In this document: positions 46,506 through 56,373 of the stretch, in pieces
Position numbering within the stretch: the first letter of the stretch is position 1
How the letters are laid out: the number at the start of each line of letters is the position of its first letter
Source of the DNA: Prevotella veroralis DSM 19559 = JCM 6290
GTDB taxonomy: Bacteria > Bacteroidota > Bacteroidia > Bacteroidales > Bacteroidaceae
DNA: 64,000 bases
Reading direction: 5' to 3'
Assembly: GCF_000377625.1 (NCBI RefSeq)
Contig: NZ_KB898328.1
Span: 62,001 to 126,000, forward strand
The notes under the pieces: model-generated
What the model saw: only the letters and a program-made list of their open reading frames with translations
Database searches by the model: none
What the model was told of the DNA's origin: nothing
Program-made: the position numbers and the translations under genes

Positions 46506-47517
46506 AAGGAAAGCCTCAATGCGGCTCCTCTACAGCCTCACCCCCGCCCCCTCTCCGAATGGAGAGGGGAGTAAATAGCACCATTTGCATACGAAAGGGA
46601 GGTCACAAGTAGGGACAGACGCCCTCGTCTGTCCGCCTTTACGCTCCCTCTTGTCATCCCGTTAGGCACATCCCCTCCTTCGGAGGGGCTTGGGGAGGCT
46701 TTCGTTAGTTGTGTTTTTGCAAAACAAAGAGGGCGTTTCTTCACATCGAAGAAACGCCCTTTTCATTGCAAGGAAACGCCCTCTTCAAATTGAGAAGGGC
46801 GTTCCTTTAATTAATGATAATACTAACCTGTGGGGACAGACGCCCTCGTCTGTCCGCCAAATCACAGCAAATAACAGCCTCCCCAAGCCCCTCCGAAGGA
46901 GGGGATGTTGCCTAACGGGATGCCCAAAGGAAGTGTAAAGGCGGACAGACGAGGGCGTCTGTCCCTACAGGTTCTCCATTGTTTCCAACAGAACAAACAA
47001 CTTGTTAACTCGTCAACTATCCACTCGTCAACTCTACCTAATCACAATTTTGAATTTTGAACTTTGAATTTTGAATTAGACAAGGGCGTCTGCTTCCGTG
47101 GATTCCCATGTTCCTTTAGGAACTCTGTGTCACCTTCAGGCTTCGTGCCATCCGTGTATTCTGTGTTAAAAATACCTTAGCAAAGAACTTATTGATGCTT
47201 TTCAACAACAGAACTAATCATAATTTTGAATTTTGAACTTTGCATTTTGAATTAAACAAGAGTCTCCCCTAACTCGCTCCCGTTAGGCACTCCTCCCCTT
47301 GGGGGAGGCTGGGAGGGGTTTCATTCCCATGTTCCTTTAGGAACTCTGTGTCGCCTTGCGGCTTCGTGCTATCCGTGTATTCCGTGTTAAAAATGCCCCA
47401 GCAAAGAACTTATTAATGCTTTTCAACAACAGAGCTAATCACTCGTCAACTCGAACTAATCATAATTTTGAATTGTGAACTTTGAATTTTGAATTAAAGG
47501 TGAGGCTTTTCTTGATA
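46506..47517. repeat. Repeat-filled stretch between the convergent uptake loci
   Basis: Contains an A half (46530-46567), a solo C end (46613-46640), a 'cccctccttcggaggggcttgg' palindrome (46672-46694), B units (46727-46803), a 139-bp C element (46830-46968), 9-mers (46985-47030), three TTTGAATT modules (about 47045, 47220 and 47460), D palindromes (47287-47312) and two phrases of the 'gttcctttaggaactctgtgtc' type. No gene seen. Confidence 0.8.
46830..46968. repeat. C element, 139-bp class
   Basis: Same inverted ends as the 95-bp class (GTGGGGACAGACGCCCTCGT to the complement at 46941-46968) but with a CCCCTCCGAAGGAGGGG palindrome module inside. The copy at 56753-56891 is exactly the same length. 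Confidence 0.8.
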
Positions 47518-47577
47518 ACAAAAACTCCGCCCCTACATTCACATGCAAGGGCGGAGTCAGGGTGAAAACACCCTTTT
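47518..47577 (-). terminator. Terminator of the second uptake operon
   Basis: On the minus strand ACTCCGCCC (complement of 47549-47557) and GGGCGGAGT (complement of 47524-47532) form a 9-bp stem followed by five T. Beside it AGGGTG-AAAA-CACCCT (47559-47574) with T on the plus side could stop transcription from the other direction. Confidence 0.85.
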
Positions 47578-47606
47578 CTATATCATGATAGAATTTAAAG
47601 TTGCAT

Positions 47607-48668
47607 TTATCTACGTGTTAACTTCGGATTAACATACACCTCTCCGATTCCACGGAAAGCACCCATAACAGGCTTCGTATCGGTGAATCGGTTCCAACCA
47701 TAGGATGAGAAGGTCTGTTCGGAAGCTAACTTCTGTGCCTCACGGAACACGAGATTACCCTTGTTATCGAACGTGAGAAGGATGCTCTCCTTCGTTCCGT
47801 TGATGGCAGTCTCATGCTCCTTACTGAAGTCGTCAGCCACGATTACGGTGATGAGGTACTCATATACGCCTGGAACAACCTCTTTCTTACCAACAATCTT
47901 ACCATTCATCATCTCAAAGCCTTTGCCTGGTGTGAAGCTAACCTCCCACTTGTATTGATTGTCAACGATGAAGTTTGCCTTGTTCGTACCCGTTGCCTCA
48001 ATGCGAACAGACGACGTCTTCTCTGCTAAGTCACGACTTGGAAGGCGCATTTTAGCCGTTTGCACATAATCGCCAACCACATCGTTGAGCGAAGCCTGTA
48101 CCACTTTCAATGAGTCAACAAGCCCTATTGCCTTGGCAGTAACCCACCCTACGCGTGGACGCCCCGTCGTATTGGCTTCGACCTTGACGTTTATTTTCCC
48201 ATTCGTATTGCCTACCTTGATCCAATCTGCCGTCCCATTGTATTCCACGGGGACGTTAGAAGTGGCTATCAAAGAGCGTTCGACAGCCTCATCTCCAGCA
48301 TAGATATCCTCGCCAGTAGGCAACCCGAAGGTCACACCCTCCTGTTGGATATTCAGTGTGATAGAGTCTCCTTGCTCGTTCTTAACCACCAGCAACGTAT
48401 TACGCGACTGTTCGCTCGTATTCGGTTGAGCCGTCAGTGATAGTTTCTCTGCCGTTTTCGACACCGTAAGCCACGTATCGAGTGCATAGGCACGAGCAGG
48501 TTCTTTACTCATAATCACCTCTTTGGTCTCACCGAGCACACCGAAGTCTGTCTCTGCTTTCACCACCTTCAGCCCCGTTGCATACGCTGGTAAATCATTG
48601 TCACTACTGCATGCTGCACCGAAGAAGACCGATACGGCAGCTATGAAGATATAGATATATTTGTTCAT
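47607..48668 (-). CDS. BACON-like domain lipoprotein (locus 2)
   Basis: Start chosen at the ATG at 48668 (MNKYIYIFIAAVSVFFGAAC), 353 residues with lipidation at Cys20. Two tandem beta-sandwich domains (about residues 30-110 and 115-195) fit the BACON pattern: LTAQPNTSEQSRNTLLVVKNEQGDS ... LNIQQEG, then INVKVEANTTGRPRVGWVTA ... KVVQAS. The C-terminal half (MRLPSRDLAEKTSSVRIEAT onward) has no known match. It is 8 bp behind the DUF4302 gene and is the last gene of the locus; locus 1 lacks it. Probably a surface-exposed binding protein. Confidence 0.75.
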   Translation of the reverse strand: MNKYIYIFIAAVSVFFGAACSSDNDLPAYATGLKVVKAETDFGVLGETKEVIMSKEPARAYALDTWLTVSKTAEKLSLTAQPNTSEQSRNTLLVVKNEQGDSITLNIQQEGVTFGLPTGEDIYAGDEAVERSLIATSNVPVEYNGTADWIKVGNTNGKINVKVEANTTGRPRVGWVTAKAIGLVDSLKVVQASLNDVVGDYVQTAKMRLPSRDLAEKTSSVRIEATGTNKANFIVDNQYKWEVSFTPGKGFEMMNGKIVGKKEVVPGVYEYLITVIVADDFSKEHETAINGTKESILLTFDNKGNLVFREAQKLASEQTFSSYGWNRFTDTKPVMGAFRGIGEVYVNPKLTRR

Positions 48669-48676
48669 AATCAGTA

Positions 48677-49954
48677 TCAATTTATTTTCGTCATGTACTC
48701 TATTCCCGGCAGAGTAAACGCATAGGTGTAACTGCCATCAGGCTTCATAATAGGCGACAAGTCCTCTCCGTAAGCCACACCAAAGAACGAATCGACAGCA
48801 TGACCAGTGATTTGTCCACTGTCTTCAGCCGTTGCGCGCTGCATATCCTCGTCCCATGTGAAGAGTAAACTACCCTTTCCTTCACCGAAGAGTTTGCCCT
48901 CCTGCTTCGATCCCGGTATAAGAACTATACCTGCAGGATAGGTATATGTGGGGTCAGTAACAGGTTGCCCGGGCAGCTCAAGTTTGCCTGTTGCGGGGTT
49001 ATATGTTAGTAAGATCTCATACTGGATACTACCTATCTGCAACTTTCCCTTTAGTGTGTTTGCCACCGAACCCATGCTTAGTGTGAGCGTAATCTTCTTC
49101 CTCAAGCTGGTCTTCAGACGCCAAGTACCAATCCAGAAGTCGATGTCCTTATGGTTTTTCGGTAGGAATTGAACGATGCGTAAATCGCCCTCTTGGAGCG
49201 AACGCGAATCTTCATTCCATGTGAAGTTTTGGTATTTCTTACCATTGAATATCAATGGTTCGCGTAGCGAAATACCTGTTGGTGTAGTGCAATAAGGCAT
49301 ATCCAATGTCTTATCACCTATAGTCATTGTGAAGCGACGGGTCGATCCGTCGAGGTTGCACTGACCGATTGAGTCGGTGCCAAGGAAGCAGTCGTAGGTA
49401 TTGACATTCATCCCATCTTTGACGGTGATAATGCCCATCATCATCTCTTCCCAGCTAACGTCTTTAGGCAAGCGAGTGAGTACCATCTCGTTTTTCCACT
49501 TCCTTCCACGCAAGTAGATACTATCGTTTGTAGCACGAAGAATGCTAAATTCATAGTCACCTTGCACTCCATCGGGGTTGCCCAACCATGGTTCTGCAAG
49601 TGGATGGATCACCTTGTTATACTCATTGAAGGACAACATCGGACCTTGATCCTTGACTACCTCGTATCCAGAAGTAGCCTGTTCCTCGGGATCTTGCACG
49701 TCGCCCATAGCCGTTACATGCCCATTCTTGAACTTCAACAAGAGCGTGTAACCACCATAACTATAGTTTTTTCCAGCATAATAATGTAACATCCAGCCAC
49801 CTTCGGAGGACTCCAATAGCTGGGTATAATCCGATACACTCTTGTCGATACGCTCGGCTGCTGGCTGGTCGAAGAGTGTCTTATCATCATGTAAACACGA
49901 CTGCAAAGACAGTCCCAACACGATGGTTAAGAATAGAAAACATAGTTTTTTCAT
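48677..49954 (-). CDS. DUF4302-type lipoprotein (locus 2)
   Basis: Start chosen at the ATG at 49954 (MKKLCFLFLTIVLGLSLQSC), 425 residues with lipidation at Cys20; the longer frame would add a highly basic leader. The paralogue in locus 1 shares the GGWMLHYYAGKNYSYGGYTLLLKF and SFNEYNKVIHPLAEP stretches and the overall length. Unlike locus 1 it is separated from the metallopeptidase gene by a 619-bp repeat-rich gap, so insertions have split the operon. Confidence 0.8.
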   Translation of the reverse strand: MKKLCFLFLTIVLGLSLQSCLHDDKTLFDQPAAERIDKSVSDYTQLLESSEGGWMLHYYAGKNYSYGGYTLLLKFKNGHVTAMGDVQDPEEQATSGYEVVKDQGPMLSFNEYNKVIHPLAEPWLGNPDGVQGDYEFSILRATNDSIYLRGRKWKNEMVLTRLPKDVSWEEMMMGIITVKDGMNVNTYDCFLGTDSIGQCNLDGSTRRFTMTIGDKTLDMPYCTTPTGISLREPLIFNGKKYQNFTWNEDSRSLQEGDLRIVQFLPKNHKDIDFWIGTWRLKTSLRKKITLTLSMGSVANTLKGKLQIGSIQYEILLTYNPATGKLELPGQPVTDPTYTYPAGIVLIPGSKQEGKLFGEGKGSLLFTWDEDMQRATAEDSGQITGHAVDSFFGVAYGEDLSPIMKPDGSYTYAFTLPGIEYMTKIN

Positions 49955-50010
49955 TTTCTTCTTTCGTTTATTTCGTTGTTTCAAATGCGTTTAAAGTTGG
50001 AGAGGAATGC

Positions 50011-50230
50011 CTCGGATGGAAATCCCACCCAGCCTCCCCCAAGGGGAGGAGTGCCTAACGGAAGCCAGTTAGGGTGGTTCTTTCTTATCCTAATGATGCC
50101 TCGGTGTAGGGACAGACGCCCTCGGATGGAAACCCCACCCAGCCTCCCCCAAGGGGAGGAGTGCCTCACGGAAGTCAGTTGGGGTGGTTCTTTCTTATCC
50201 TAATGATGCCTCGGTGTAGGGACAGACGCC
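50011..50230 (+). repeat. Two 110-bp tandem C-D units
   Basis: Each unit runs from CTCGGATGGAAA through a CCTCCCCCAAGGGGAGG palindrome and GGTGGTTCTTTCTTATCC to GTAGGGACAGACGCC. The two differ at about five positions. Related in build to the 111-bp pair at 19443-19664. Confidence 0.85.
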
Positions 50231-50310
50231 CTCGTCTGTCCGCCAGAAATCCCTTGCGTCATGGTCGATCATGTTCCCTTGTGCGGACAGACGAGGGCGT
50301 CTGTCCCTAC
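50216..50310. repeat. C element, 95-bp class
   Basis: GTAGGGACAGACGCCCTCGT at the left and its complement ending at 50310. The interior differs from the 19664 and 27533 copies while the length is kept. Confidence 0.85.
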
Positions 50311-50573
50311 AGGTGGCACGTTGTTGATGTGAAGGGTGGCACGTCGCTGATTCGAAGAAGGTGTTTCCTCAATTTGAAGAAGGCGTCTCTTTGATGCGAA
50401 GAGGGCGTCTCCTTGATGTGAAGGGAGGCTCTCTTCCATTCGAGGGGAGGCTTTCTTTGGAATTAAAGAGGTTAAGGGAGTTAAGGAAATGAGAGTCAAT
50501 AGCAAGATTGCTAAGGCTTTACGCTTTTACTTCTTACTCTTTTTACATTCCCAAGAATCCTCTTTTATCGCTC

Positions 50574-51461
50574 TTATTCCAGGCTTTCCAAGTTGAGCGT
50601 AGCTATCTTTGAACCACGACGAAGGATAGCATTACGGAGCAAATCAATGTCTGCATCCCATGAATTACGCATGTATTCACGCACCATCTTGAGCTTCCGA
50701 TTGATGATACTCGTACCCTTTGGACCTGCAATCTGCAAGATTTTATTCCATTCCTGAGGCGTACTTGTAACGTAGATAGAGTACAGCTCGGCAATATCCT
50801 CTGCTGGATTCTCCATTGAATAAGGTGAGACAAAACCCTGTGAGTAGGCTTGCTTCTCTGGTACTGATGTCCAGTTGCCACTGACATAATCGGCACGTGA
50901 GATGTCATCAAACGACTCATCGTAAGGTTTCTTTTGGTTCAGAATATGCATAAACTCGTGGTGCATGGTGTGGAAATAGAACCCCGTCATACTGCCGTAG
51001 TCCTTTAATAGGTCGTCAGTAAGGGCATTCACCTTACTTAATGTCACCTTGTAACCACCTTCTGCACTACCTACTACCTCCGTGCGATAGCGTGTGTAGC
51101 CCGGAATACCTACTGCAACAATAATGCGCGGAACGTTCTCTTTGACGAAATCCAAGCCCACTGTCTCGGCGTAAGCATCGAACCACATGTACTTAGTGAT
51201 GATAGCTAACTTGGCAGTCTTTGCTGAATCGGCAGGCACGAAGTTGTAGGCTTTATCGGTTTCTTCCGTCTTCAAGCGGTATTGGAACTCGATGTTATAA
51301 GGCATAGTATAGTTGTTATACAGCCATTGATCGAACTTGTTTCGCTTCAAGGCAGTGGTTGGGAAGATGGAATCACCGCCCACTTTATCATCGTTGCAAG
51401 CCGTGAGAACCATGGTTCCGCAGGCTATTACGATAGCAGCCAATAGAATATTTCTTTTCAT
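50574..51461 (-). CDS. Lipoprotein zinc metallopeptidase (locus 2)
   Basis: A 295-residue lipoprotein (MKRNILLAAIVIACGTMVLTAC; Cys22). It has the HExxH motif in YFHTMHHEFMHIL near residue 165 and a second acidic motif AEDIAELYSIYV some 60 residues on, in the same places as the locus 1 enzyme. The N-terminal IFPTTALKRNKFDQWLYNNYTMPYNIEF also aligns with IFPTKSTERQNDFDKWLYKN of that protein. The pair are clear paralogues with substantial divergence, so substrates may differ. It lies 14 bp after the SusD gene. Confidence 0.85.
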   Translation of the reverse strand: MKRNILLAAIVIACGTMVLTACNDDKVGGDSIFPTTALKRNKFDQWLYNNYTMPYNIEFQYRLKTEETDKAYNFVPADSAKTAKLAIITKYMWFDAYAETVGLDFVKENVPRIIVAVGIPGYTRYRTEVVGSAEGGYKVTLSKVNALTDDLLKDYGSMTGFYFHTMHHEFMHILNQKKPYDESFDDISRADYVSGNWTSVPEKQAYSQGFVSPYSMENPAEDIAELYSIYVTSTPQEWNKILQIAGPKGTSIINRKLKMVREYMRNSWDADIDLLRNAILRRGSKIATLNLESLE

Positions 51462-51475
51462 AAATAGGTCTCCTT

Positions 51476-53053
51476 TTATTTATTACGTGGGTTAGGAGTA
51501 ATGCCAGCAGTTATCACGTCTTGCGGTAACTGGATGGCTAAACGTGGATCGCCAGCCTTCATCGTATCGGTGATAGCCGTGACATTCGATTGCACGTCGA
51601 CCTTTCGTCTGTATATCGTAATGCCATATCGCTTCACATCTTGTAGGCGGAAACCCTCGTGAATGGTCACCAATCGACGCAGTTGCAATATACATTGTAA
51701 GAGGGGCTCTTGCGTTGTCTGCTCAATAGTGAACAGTGGGTGTAGCTCCTTCTTAGGCGTTGGCTGCGATGGAGTGTAATATGCCAACGTGTTGTAGAAA
51801 TCCTTTATCTGGTTCAGAGTCAAGACCACATGACGCTTCGAAAAGGCTGCCAGTTCACTGTTGATATCGGCTACTGCCTTGTCATACTGACCTAAGAGGG
51901 CATAAGCCTCGGCGCGTTCAAGGAGGGTGATATCGGTTGTGAAGACTGCAAACTCACCATAGGGAATACCTATTTCAGCCTGTGTATCAATGACCTTAGC
52001 CATGTATGGAATCTTACGCAAGGCGTATTTCGATACACCATTATTATAGGTAACGGTGTAGTTAAGGTCTGTTCCGCTGTTACCCCATGGTCCGGCAGCC
52101 TGCAAAGTCTCGTTCTTACTGATCAACTCTCCGTGTGCGTACTTGCTACCAGCAAGTATTGGAATACTGATAACACCCCACTGTGAAGGTGCAGGAAGCA
52201 GCATGATGTTGGCGTTCTTACTTGCTTTTATGAAGTCATAAGGCTGCACGTTGCCACTGGGACCCAGTCTGTTCCACTCTGCCCAGTTGCGTAGTATGTC
52301 CTCAGGGTGGTCTCCTAACACCTTATTAGCATACTCCACCGCCTTGTCGTATTGCTGTGCATAAAGATAGAAACGGGTTGCGAAAGCATAAGCAGCCTGC
52401 TTAGTGAAGTGGAATTTAGGCTTAGCATACTTCGTTCCAACAAGTTTCATGCCTTCCACCAAGTCGTTTTCTATATTCTTGTAAAGCTCTGCCAAGGTGC
52501 CACGCTCCATGAGTCTGCCCACGACTCGTTCGGGTTGCTTAGGATAAGGCAAGCCCAAGTTGTTCTGCGCAGTGGTCTTGTCATAAGCCTGACAGAATAC
52601 TGTTGACAACTGGAACATAGCGAAGGCACGACATAACAAAGCCTCTCCCTTCTGCGCATCATAAGCCTCTTTGTCCTTTACCTTATCGATGTGATCAAGC
52701 GTTTCATTGCATGTTGAGATAGCGGCGTAATGCGCTTCCCACAACTGATGGGGCGTCTCGGGATTGCTTACCTCATCAATGTCTTTCCATTGATAAGCCT
52801 GCTCTTGAAAGCGATCGAAGGCACTCCAAGTGCTGTGCAACTGCTCATCTGTATTGTCAGAGTACATCTCCAAGAGGTAAGCAGGGTGTCCTTGCGGATA
52901 AGCACTGACGAGTAGTTGGCTCGATTCAGAGGGTGTCTTCAAGTCCATACGACTATCGGGATACTTGTCCAAGAAGTCGTTGCACGATGTAAAGGCAAGT
53001 GCAGCGGACGCAAGCGACAGGCACATTATATATTTATTGACGTTCATCTTCAT
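51476..53053 (-). CDS. SusD/RagB-family surface lipoprotein (locus 2)
   Basis: The 525-residue product starts MKMNVNKYIMCLSLASAALA and has its lipobox at FTSC. NDFLDKYPDSRMDLKTPSES follows, parallel to the locus 1 protein. AEAYALLGQYDKAVADINSE and RRLVTIHEGFRLQDVKRYGI are the typical helical and C-terminal stretches. Its start is 5 bp from the SusC stop, so translation is probably coupled. Confidence 0.95.
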   Translation of the reverse strand: MKMNVNKYIMCLSLASAALAFTSCNDFLDKYPDSRMDLKTPSESSQLLVSAYPQGHPAYLLEMYSDNTDEQLHSTWSAFDRFQEQAYQWKDIDEVSNPETPHQLWEAHYAAISTCNETLDHIDKVKDKEAYDAQKGEALLCRAFAMFQLSTVFCQAYDKTTAQNNLGLPYPKQPERVVGRLMERGTLAELYKNIENDLVEGMKLVGTKYAKPKFHFTKQAAYAFATRFYLYAQQYDKAVEYANKVLGDHPEDILRNWAEWNRLGPSGNVQPYDFIKASKNANIMLLPAPSQWGVISIPILAGSKYAHGELISKNETLQAAGPWGNSGTDLNYTVTYNNGVSKYALRKIPYMAKVIDTQAEIGIPYGEFAVFTTDITLLERAEAYALLGQYDKAVADINSELAAFSKRHVVLTLNQIKDFYNTLAYYTPSQPTPKKELHPLFTIEQTTQEPLLQCILQLRRLVTIHEGFRLQDVKRYGITIYRRKVDVQSNVTAITDTMKAGDPRLAIQLPQDVITAGITPNPRNK

Positions 53054-53058
53054 AAGTT

Positions 53059-56000
53059 TTAAAGTCCAACTTTTACAGTAAGGGTGAATTGCTTTGGCAT
53101 TGGTGACGCCACACCACCCACGTTATAGAACTCTGGATCCTGCCCATTGAGTCTCTTGTCAGCATAAAGCAAGAAGAGATTAGTGGCTTGGAGTTTGAGA
53201 GAAAGGTTCTGAATAACGCTATTCTTGAACCATTGTGCTGGTAGGTTATAACCGAGGGAAATCTCCTTCATGCGAATAAAGTCGCCCTTTGCAATGCGTA
53301 CATCACTATAGTTATAAGCGTTGTAACCCATACGCACATTCGTATTTGCCATATACTGGCTCTTTGACAATATACCTGGAACATTCGTAACAACCTCATC
53401 GCCAGGTTTCATCCAGCGATTCTTGAAGTCGTTAGTCATAGAGACTAAATCATTATAACGCCCTCGGAACTTAGGATCGAGGCGTACAACGTTACCGAAA
53501 GCATAGGTAACGAAGACGTTAAGTGTGAAGCCCTTATACGTGAAGAGGTTGCCAAGTGAACCCGTGTGAGGCGGGTCTGTCGGTCCTTCATACTTGAGGA
53601 AGTCGGTCTGGGTACGCTCTTGGAAGTTGATATCATCGGTTGTTACCTCTCCTTTCTCATTGCGCACCATAGGCATACCCTCGTCGTTTATGCCCACAAA
53701 GGGTATTGAGAACAACGCACGAGCAGGATAGCCGCGCTTAGCGAAGCCGTTTCCACTGACTAAGCTCATTACATTCCCTTGGTTGAAGAGCTTAGTGATC
53801 TTGGTCTTAGCATACGAATAGATGAAGTTCGTAGACCATGTGAAATACTTGTTCCTAACGCCTACTAACGATAGACTTAACTCAACACCACTTGAGTTCA
53901 TAGAGGCTACGTTGGCTGCACGAATTATCTGTCCGCCCAGCCCGGCAGTAACCATTGGACCGATCTCATCGAAGTTCTTGCGTGTATAATAGTCCATCGT
54001 GATACCGAGTCGATTATTCCACAGCGATGCATCAAAGCCCAAGTTCAACTCGTTCTTCTTCTCGTATGTGAGGTTGGCATTGGCTAATTCGCTTATTTCA
54101 AGCTGTGGTTCTTGGTCTTCGGAGAATAGTCTAAAGGGATTAGAAGCCGTTATGATGGCGGTTGAATTGCTGTAAGAGGCATCTGGGGGAGTACCCGTAA
54201 GGCTATAAGAAGCACGCAGCGTAAGTTTATTCAATGGTGATAACTTATTGAACCAACTCTCTTCATGCACGTTCCAAGCGCCCGACACGTTCCATGTAGG
54301 CATCCATCTTGCCTTCGTATCACGTCCCATTTGGTTAGAACCTTCGTATCGCAAAGTACCGTTAAAGACGTATTTTCCCATGTAACTATACGTGGCATTG
54401 CTATAGAAAGCAACGCTACGTGAATTGGTTGGGACTATGGTGTAATAGGTGTTGCCAGCCTCTATTGCGCGCTTAAAGTACTCATATACGTAGAAAGGAA
54501 CCATACCCGCATTGTAGCGCAAACCCACTCCTTCAGATGCATTACGCTGTCTTTCAATGCTCTTAAGCTCCATTCCTCCGAACAAGTTCACTATGTGTTT
54601 ATCAGCGAAAGTGTGGTTATAATTAGCCGTAGCACGCAAGTCGTAGTCGCTCATTCGGTTGTCCCCCTTATGGTAAAGACCGCCGTATGGCAACACGGTC
54701 TGCGGTAGTTTGTTTGGATTCGATGGGTCTTTGTACAAGTACTTATTGCCATCTCGGATGATACCATTGCCCATTGCACGATAAGCCAGTGCTTGGTTGG
54801 AATCGTCCTTAATGTTATGTTCCTGCGTAGATGTCATGTATTTGAATGCACCTAACACTGACAACTCAAGGTCATGGATAGGTTTATACTTCAATTCTAA
54901 CTGGAATCTCGCATCAAGAGTATGCAAGTCTATGTAGTTATTGTCCAACTCGTGGAAGATATTAAACGGTGCATAGTTTGCCACGTAATACTCATTTGGA
55001 TCCAAAACACGTGATGTGTTGCTCGCATAAGAGTATGGATTGATGTCGAAATCACGCTTCACTTCACCGCCCACAACGTCTACATCCTGTCCAAGAGTAC
55101 CTGGCGCACGCTGCTTGCGATAAGCTGCTCCACCGATAAGGTTCAATGAGAGCTTATCAGTGAGGTGCTGCGTGAGATTGACGTTGAGTGTATAACGATT
55201 CACACTACTCTGCTTGTACCATCCAGGATCAAGTAGCGCGCTGAACGAAGCATAGTAGTTTGAACGCTGCGTACCGCCACTGAAGCTCACAGAATGGGTC
55301 TGCATGATGTTCGAAGAGAATAGTTCTTTGAACCAGTTGGTGTTTCGGAACTCTGCTCGTTGTAGATAACGATTGCGTGCTTCGGGCGTATTCTCCAATG
55401 CAAACTGCCCCGTTGTACGATCGTAATGATTGATGAGCTCATACATTTTTCCATATACACCATACTCGCTACCATTGAGCACTTCCGAGAGATTCAGCCA
55501 TCCCTTGTCCGCCAATTCACGATAGATACCCATCTGCTCCTTCGAATCTAAGATGTCGAAATTGCTGTAGGATGGCACCAAGCGAGTGGTGAACTCGCCC
55601 GTATAACTAATGTGCGACTGCCCCTGCTTACCCTTCTTTGTGGTTACAACGATGACACCTGCCATCGCACGAGCACCATAGATAGAGGTTGCGGAACCGT
55701 CCTTTAAGATTTGGAAACTCTCTATATCGTCGGCATTCAAACCAGCGATTGCCGAAGAGATGAGCGTCTCGGGATTACCAGAAGCTAAATCGTCAGCACC
55801 CACATTAGCCGCATCTTCCATGATAACACCATCCACAACCCACAGCGGTTTACTACTTCCATAGATGGACGTAGCACCACGAATGCGTATTTTAGGTGAT
55901 GTTCCAAAGGTGCCGCTAACGTTCTGCACTGATACACCGGCAGCCTGTCCCTCAAGCGAGCGACTGATGTCTGCCACACCATTGAGGCGCGCTTTGTCGG

Positions 56001-56373
56001 CATCCAACTTATCGGTAGCACCCGTGAAGAGGCGGCGGTCGGTGCGAGTAAGACCTGTCACAACCACCTCATTGAGGGTTGTTGCATTCGATTTCAATAC
56101 TACGTGCATGTCCGTGGAAGCCTTTAGTGTCTGCGACACCATACCGATGTACGCCACTGTCACTTGTGGGTTTGCGACGTCAGTAGTCAATGAGAACTTA
56201 CCGTCAACATCGGTGACTGTAGCCATCTTAGCACCCACCACAGTGACAGTTGCACCAATAACTGGTTCGTTATCATCGGCTGCCACCACCGTACCCGTAA
56301 TCTTGGTTTGTGCCAAAGTCATGCTAATACAAAGGAAGAGCATGCCCAAACACAGGAGTAGCTTTCTATTCAT
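53059..56373 (-). CDS. SusC/RagA-family TonB-dependent outer membrane transporter (locus 2)
   Basis: The 1104-residue protein has a signal peptide (MNRKLLLCLGMLFLCISMTL), a carboxypeptidase-like domain (GTVVAADDNEPVIGATVTVV), NEVVVTG, and a plug nearly identical to that of locus 1 around IRIRGATSIYGSSKPLWVVD and AGLNADDIESFQILKDGSAT. It ends FTLTVKVGL. The barrel diverges more than the plug, as expected if the two copies now take different ligands. It is the promoter-proximal gene of locus 2. Confidence 0.95.
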   Translation of the reverse strand: MNRKLLLCLGMLFLCISMTLAQTKITGTVVAADDNEPVIGATVTVVGAKMATVTDVDGKFSLTTDVANPQVTVAYIGMVSQTLKASTDMHVVLKSNATTLNEVVVTGLTRTDRRLFTGATDKLDADKARLNGVADISRSLEGQAAGVSVQNVSGTFGTSPKIRIRGATSIYGSSKPLWVVDGVIMEDAANVGADDLASGNPETLISSAIAGLNADDIESFQILKDGSATSIYGARAMAGVIVVTTKKGKQGQSHISYTGEFTTRLVPSYSNFDILDSKEQMGIYRELADKGWLNLSEVLNGSEYGVYGKMYELINHYDRTTGQFALENTPEARNRYLQRAEFRNTNWFKELFSSNIMQTHSVSFSGGTQRSNYYASFSALLDPGWYKQSSVNRYTLNVNLTQHLTDKLSLNLIGGAAYRKQRAPGTLGQDVDVVGGEVKRDFDINPYSYASNTSRVLDPNEYYVANYAPFNIFHELDNNYIDLHTLDARFQLELKYKPIHDLELSVLGAFKYMTSTQEHNIKDDSNQALAYRAMGNGIIRDGNKYLYKDPSNPNKLPQTVLPYGGLYHKGDNRMSDYDLRATANYNHTFADKHIVNLFGGMELKSIERQRNASEGVGLRYNAGMVPFYVYEYFKRAIEAGNTYYTIVPTNSRSVAFYSNATYSYMGKYVFNGTLRYEGSNQMGRDTKARWMPTWNVSGAWNVHEESWFNKLSPLNKLTLRASYSLTGTPPDASYSNSTAIITASNPFRLFSEDQEPQLEISELANANLTYEKKNELNLGFDASLWNNRLGITMDYYTRKNFDEIGPMVTAGLGGQIIRAANVASMNSSGVELSLSLVGVRNKYFTWSTNFIYSYAKTKITKLFNQGNVMSLVSGNGFAKRGYPARALFSIPFVGINDEGMPMVRNEKGEVTTDDINFQERTQTDFLKYEGPTDPPHTGSLGNLFTYKGFTLNVFVTYAFGNVVRLDPKFRGRYNDLVSMTNDFKNRWMKPGDEVVTNVPGILSKSQYMANTNVRMGYNAYNYSDVRIAKGDFIRMKEISLGYNLPAQWFKNSVIQNLSLKLQATNLFLLYADKRLNGQDPEFYNVGGVASPMPKQFTLTVKVGL

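Larger units (their letters stand above)
49955..50573. repeat. Repeat insertion splitting the second uptake operon
   Basis: Two 110-bp tandem C-D units (50011-50120 and 50121-50230), a 95-bp C element (50216-50310) and about six B units (50345-50465). Since the flanking genes are adjacent in locus 1 (12-bp gap), the repeats appear to have entered here after the duplication. No gene seen. Confidence 0.8.
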
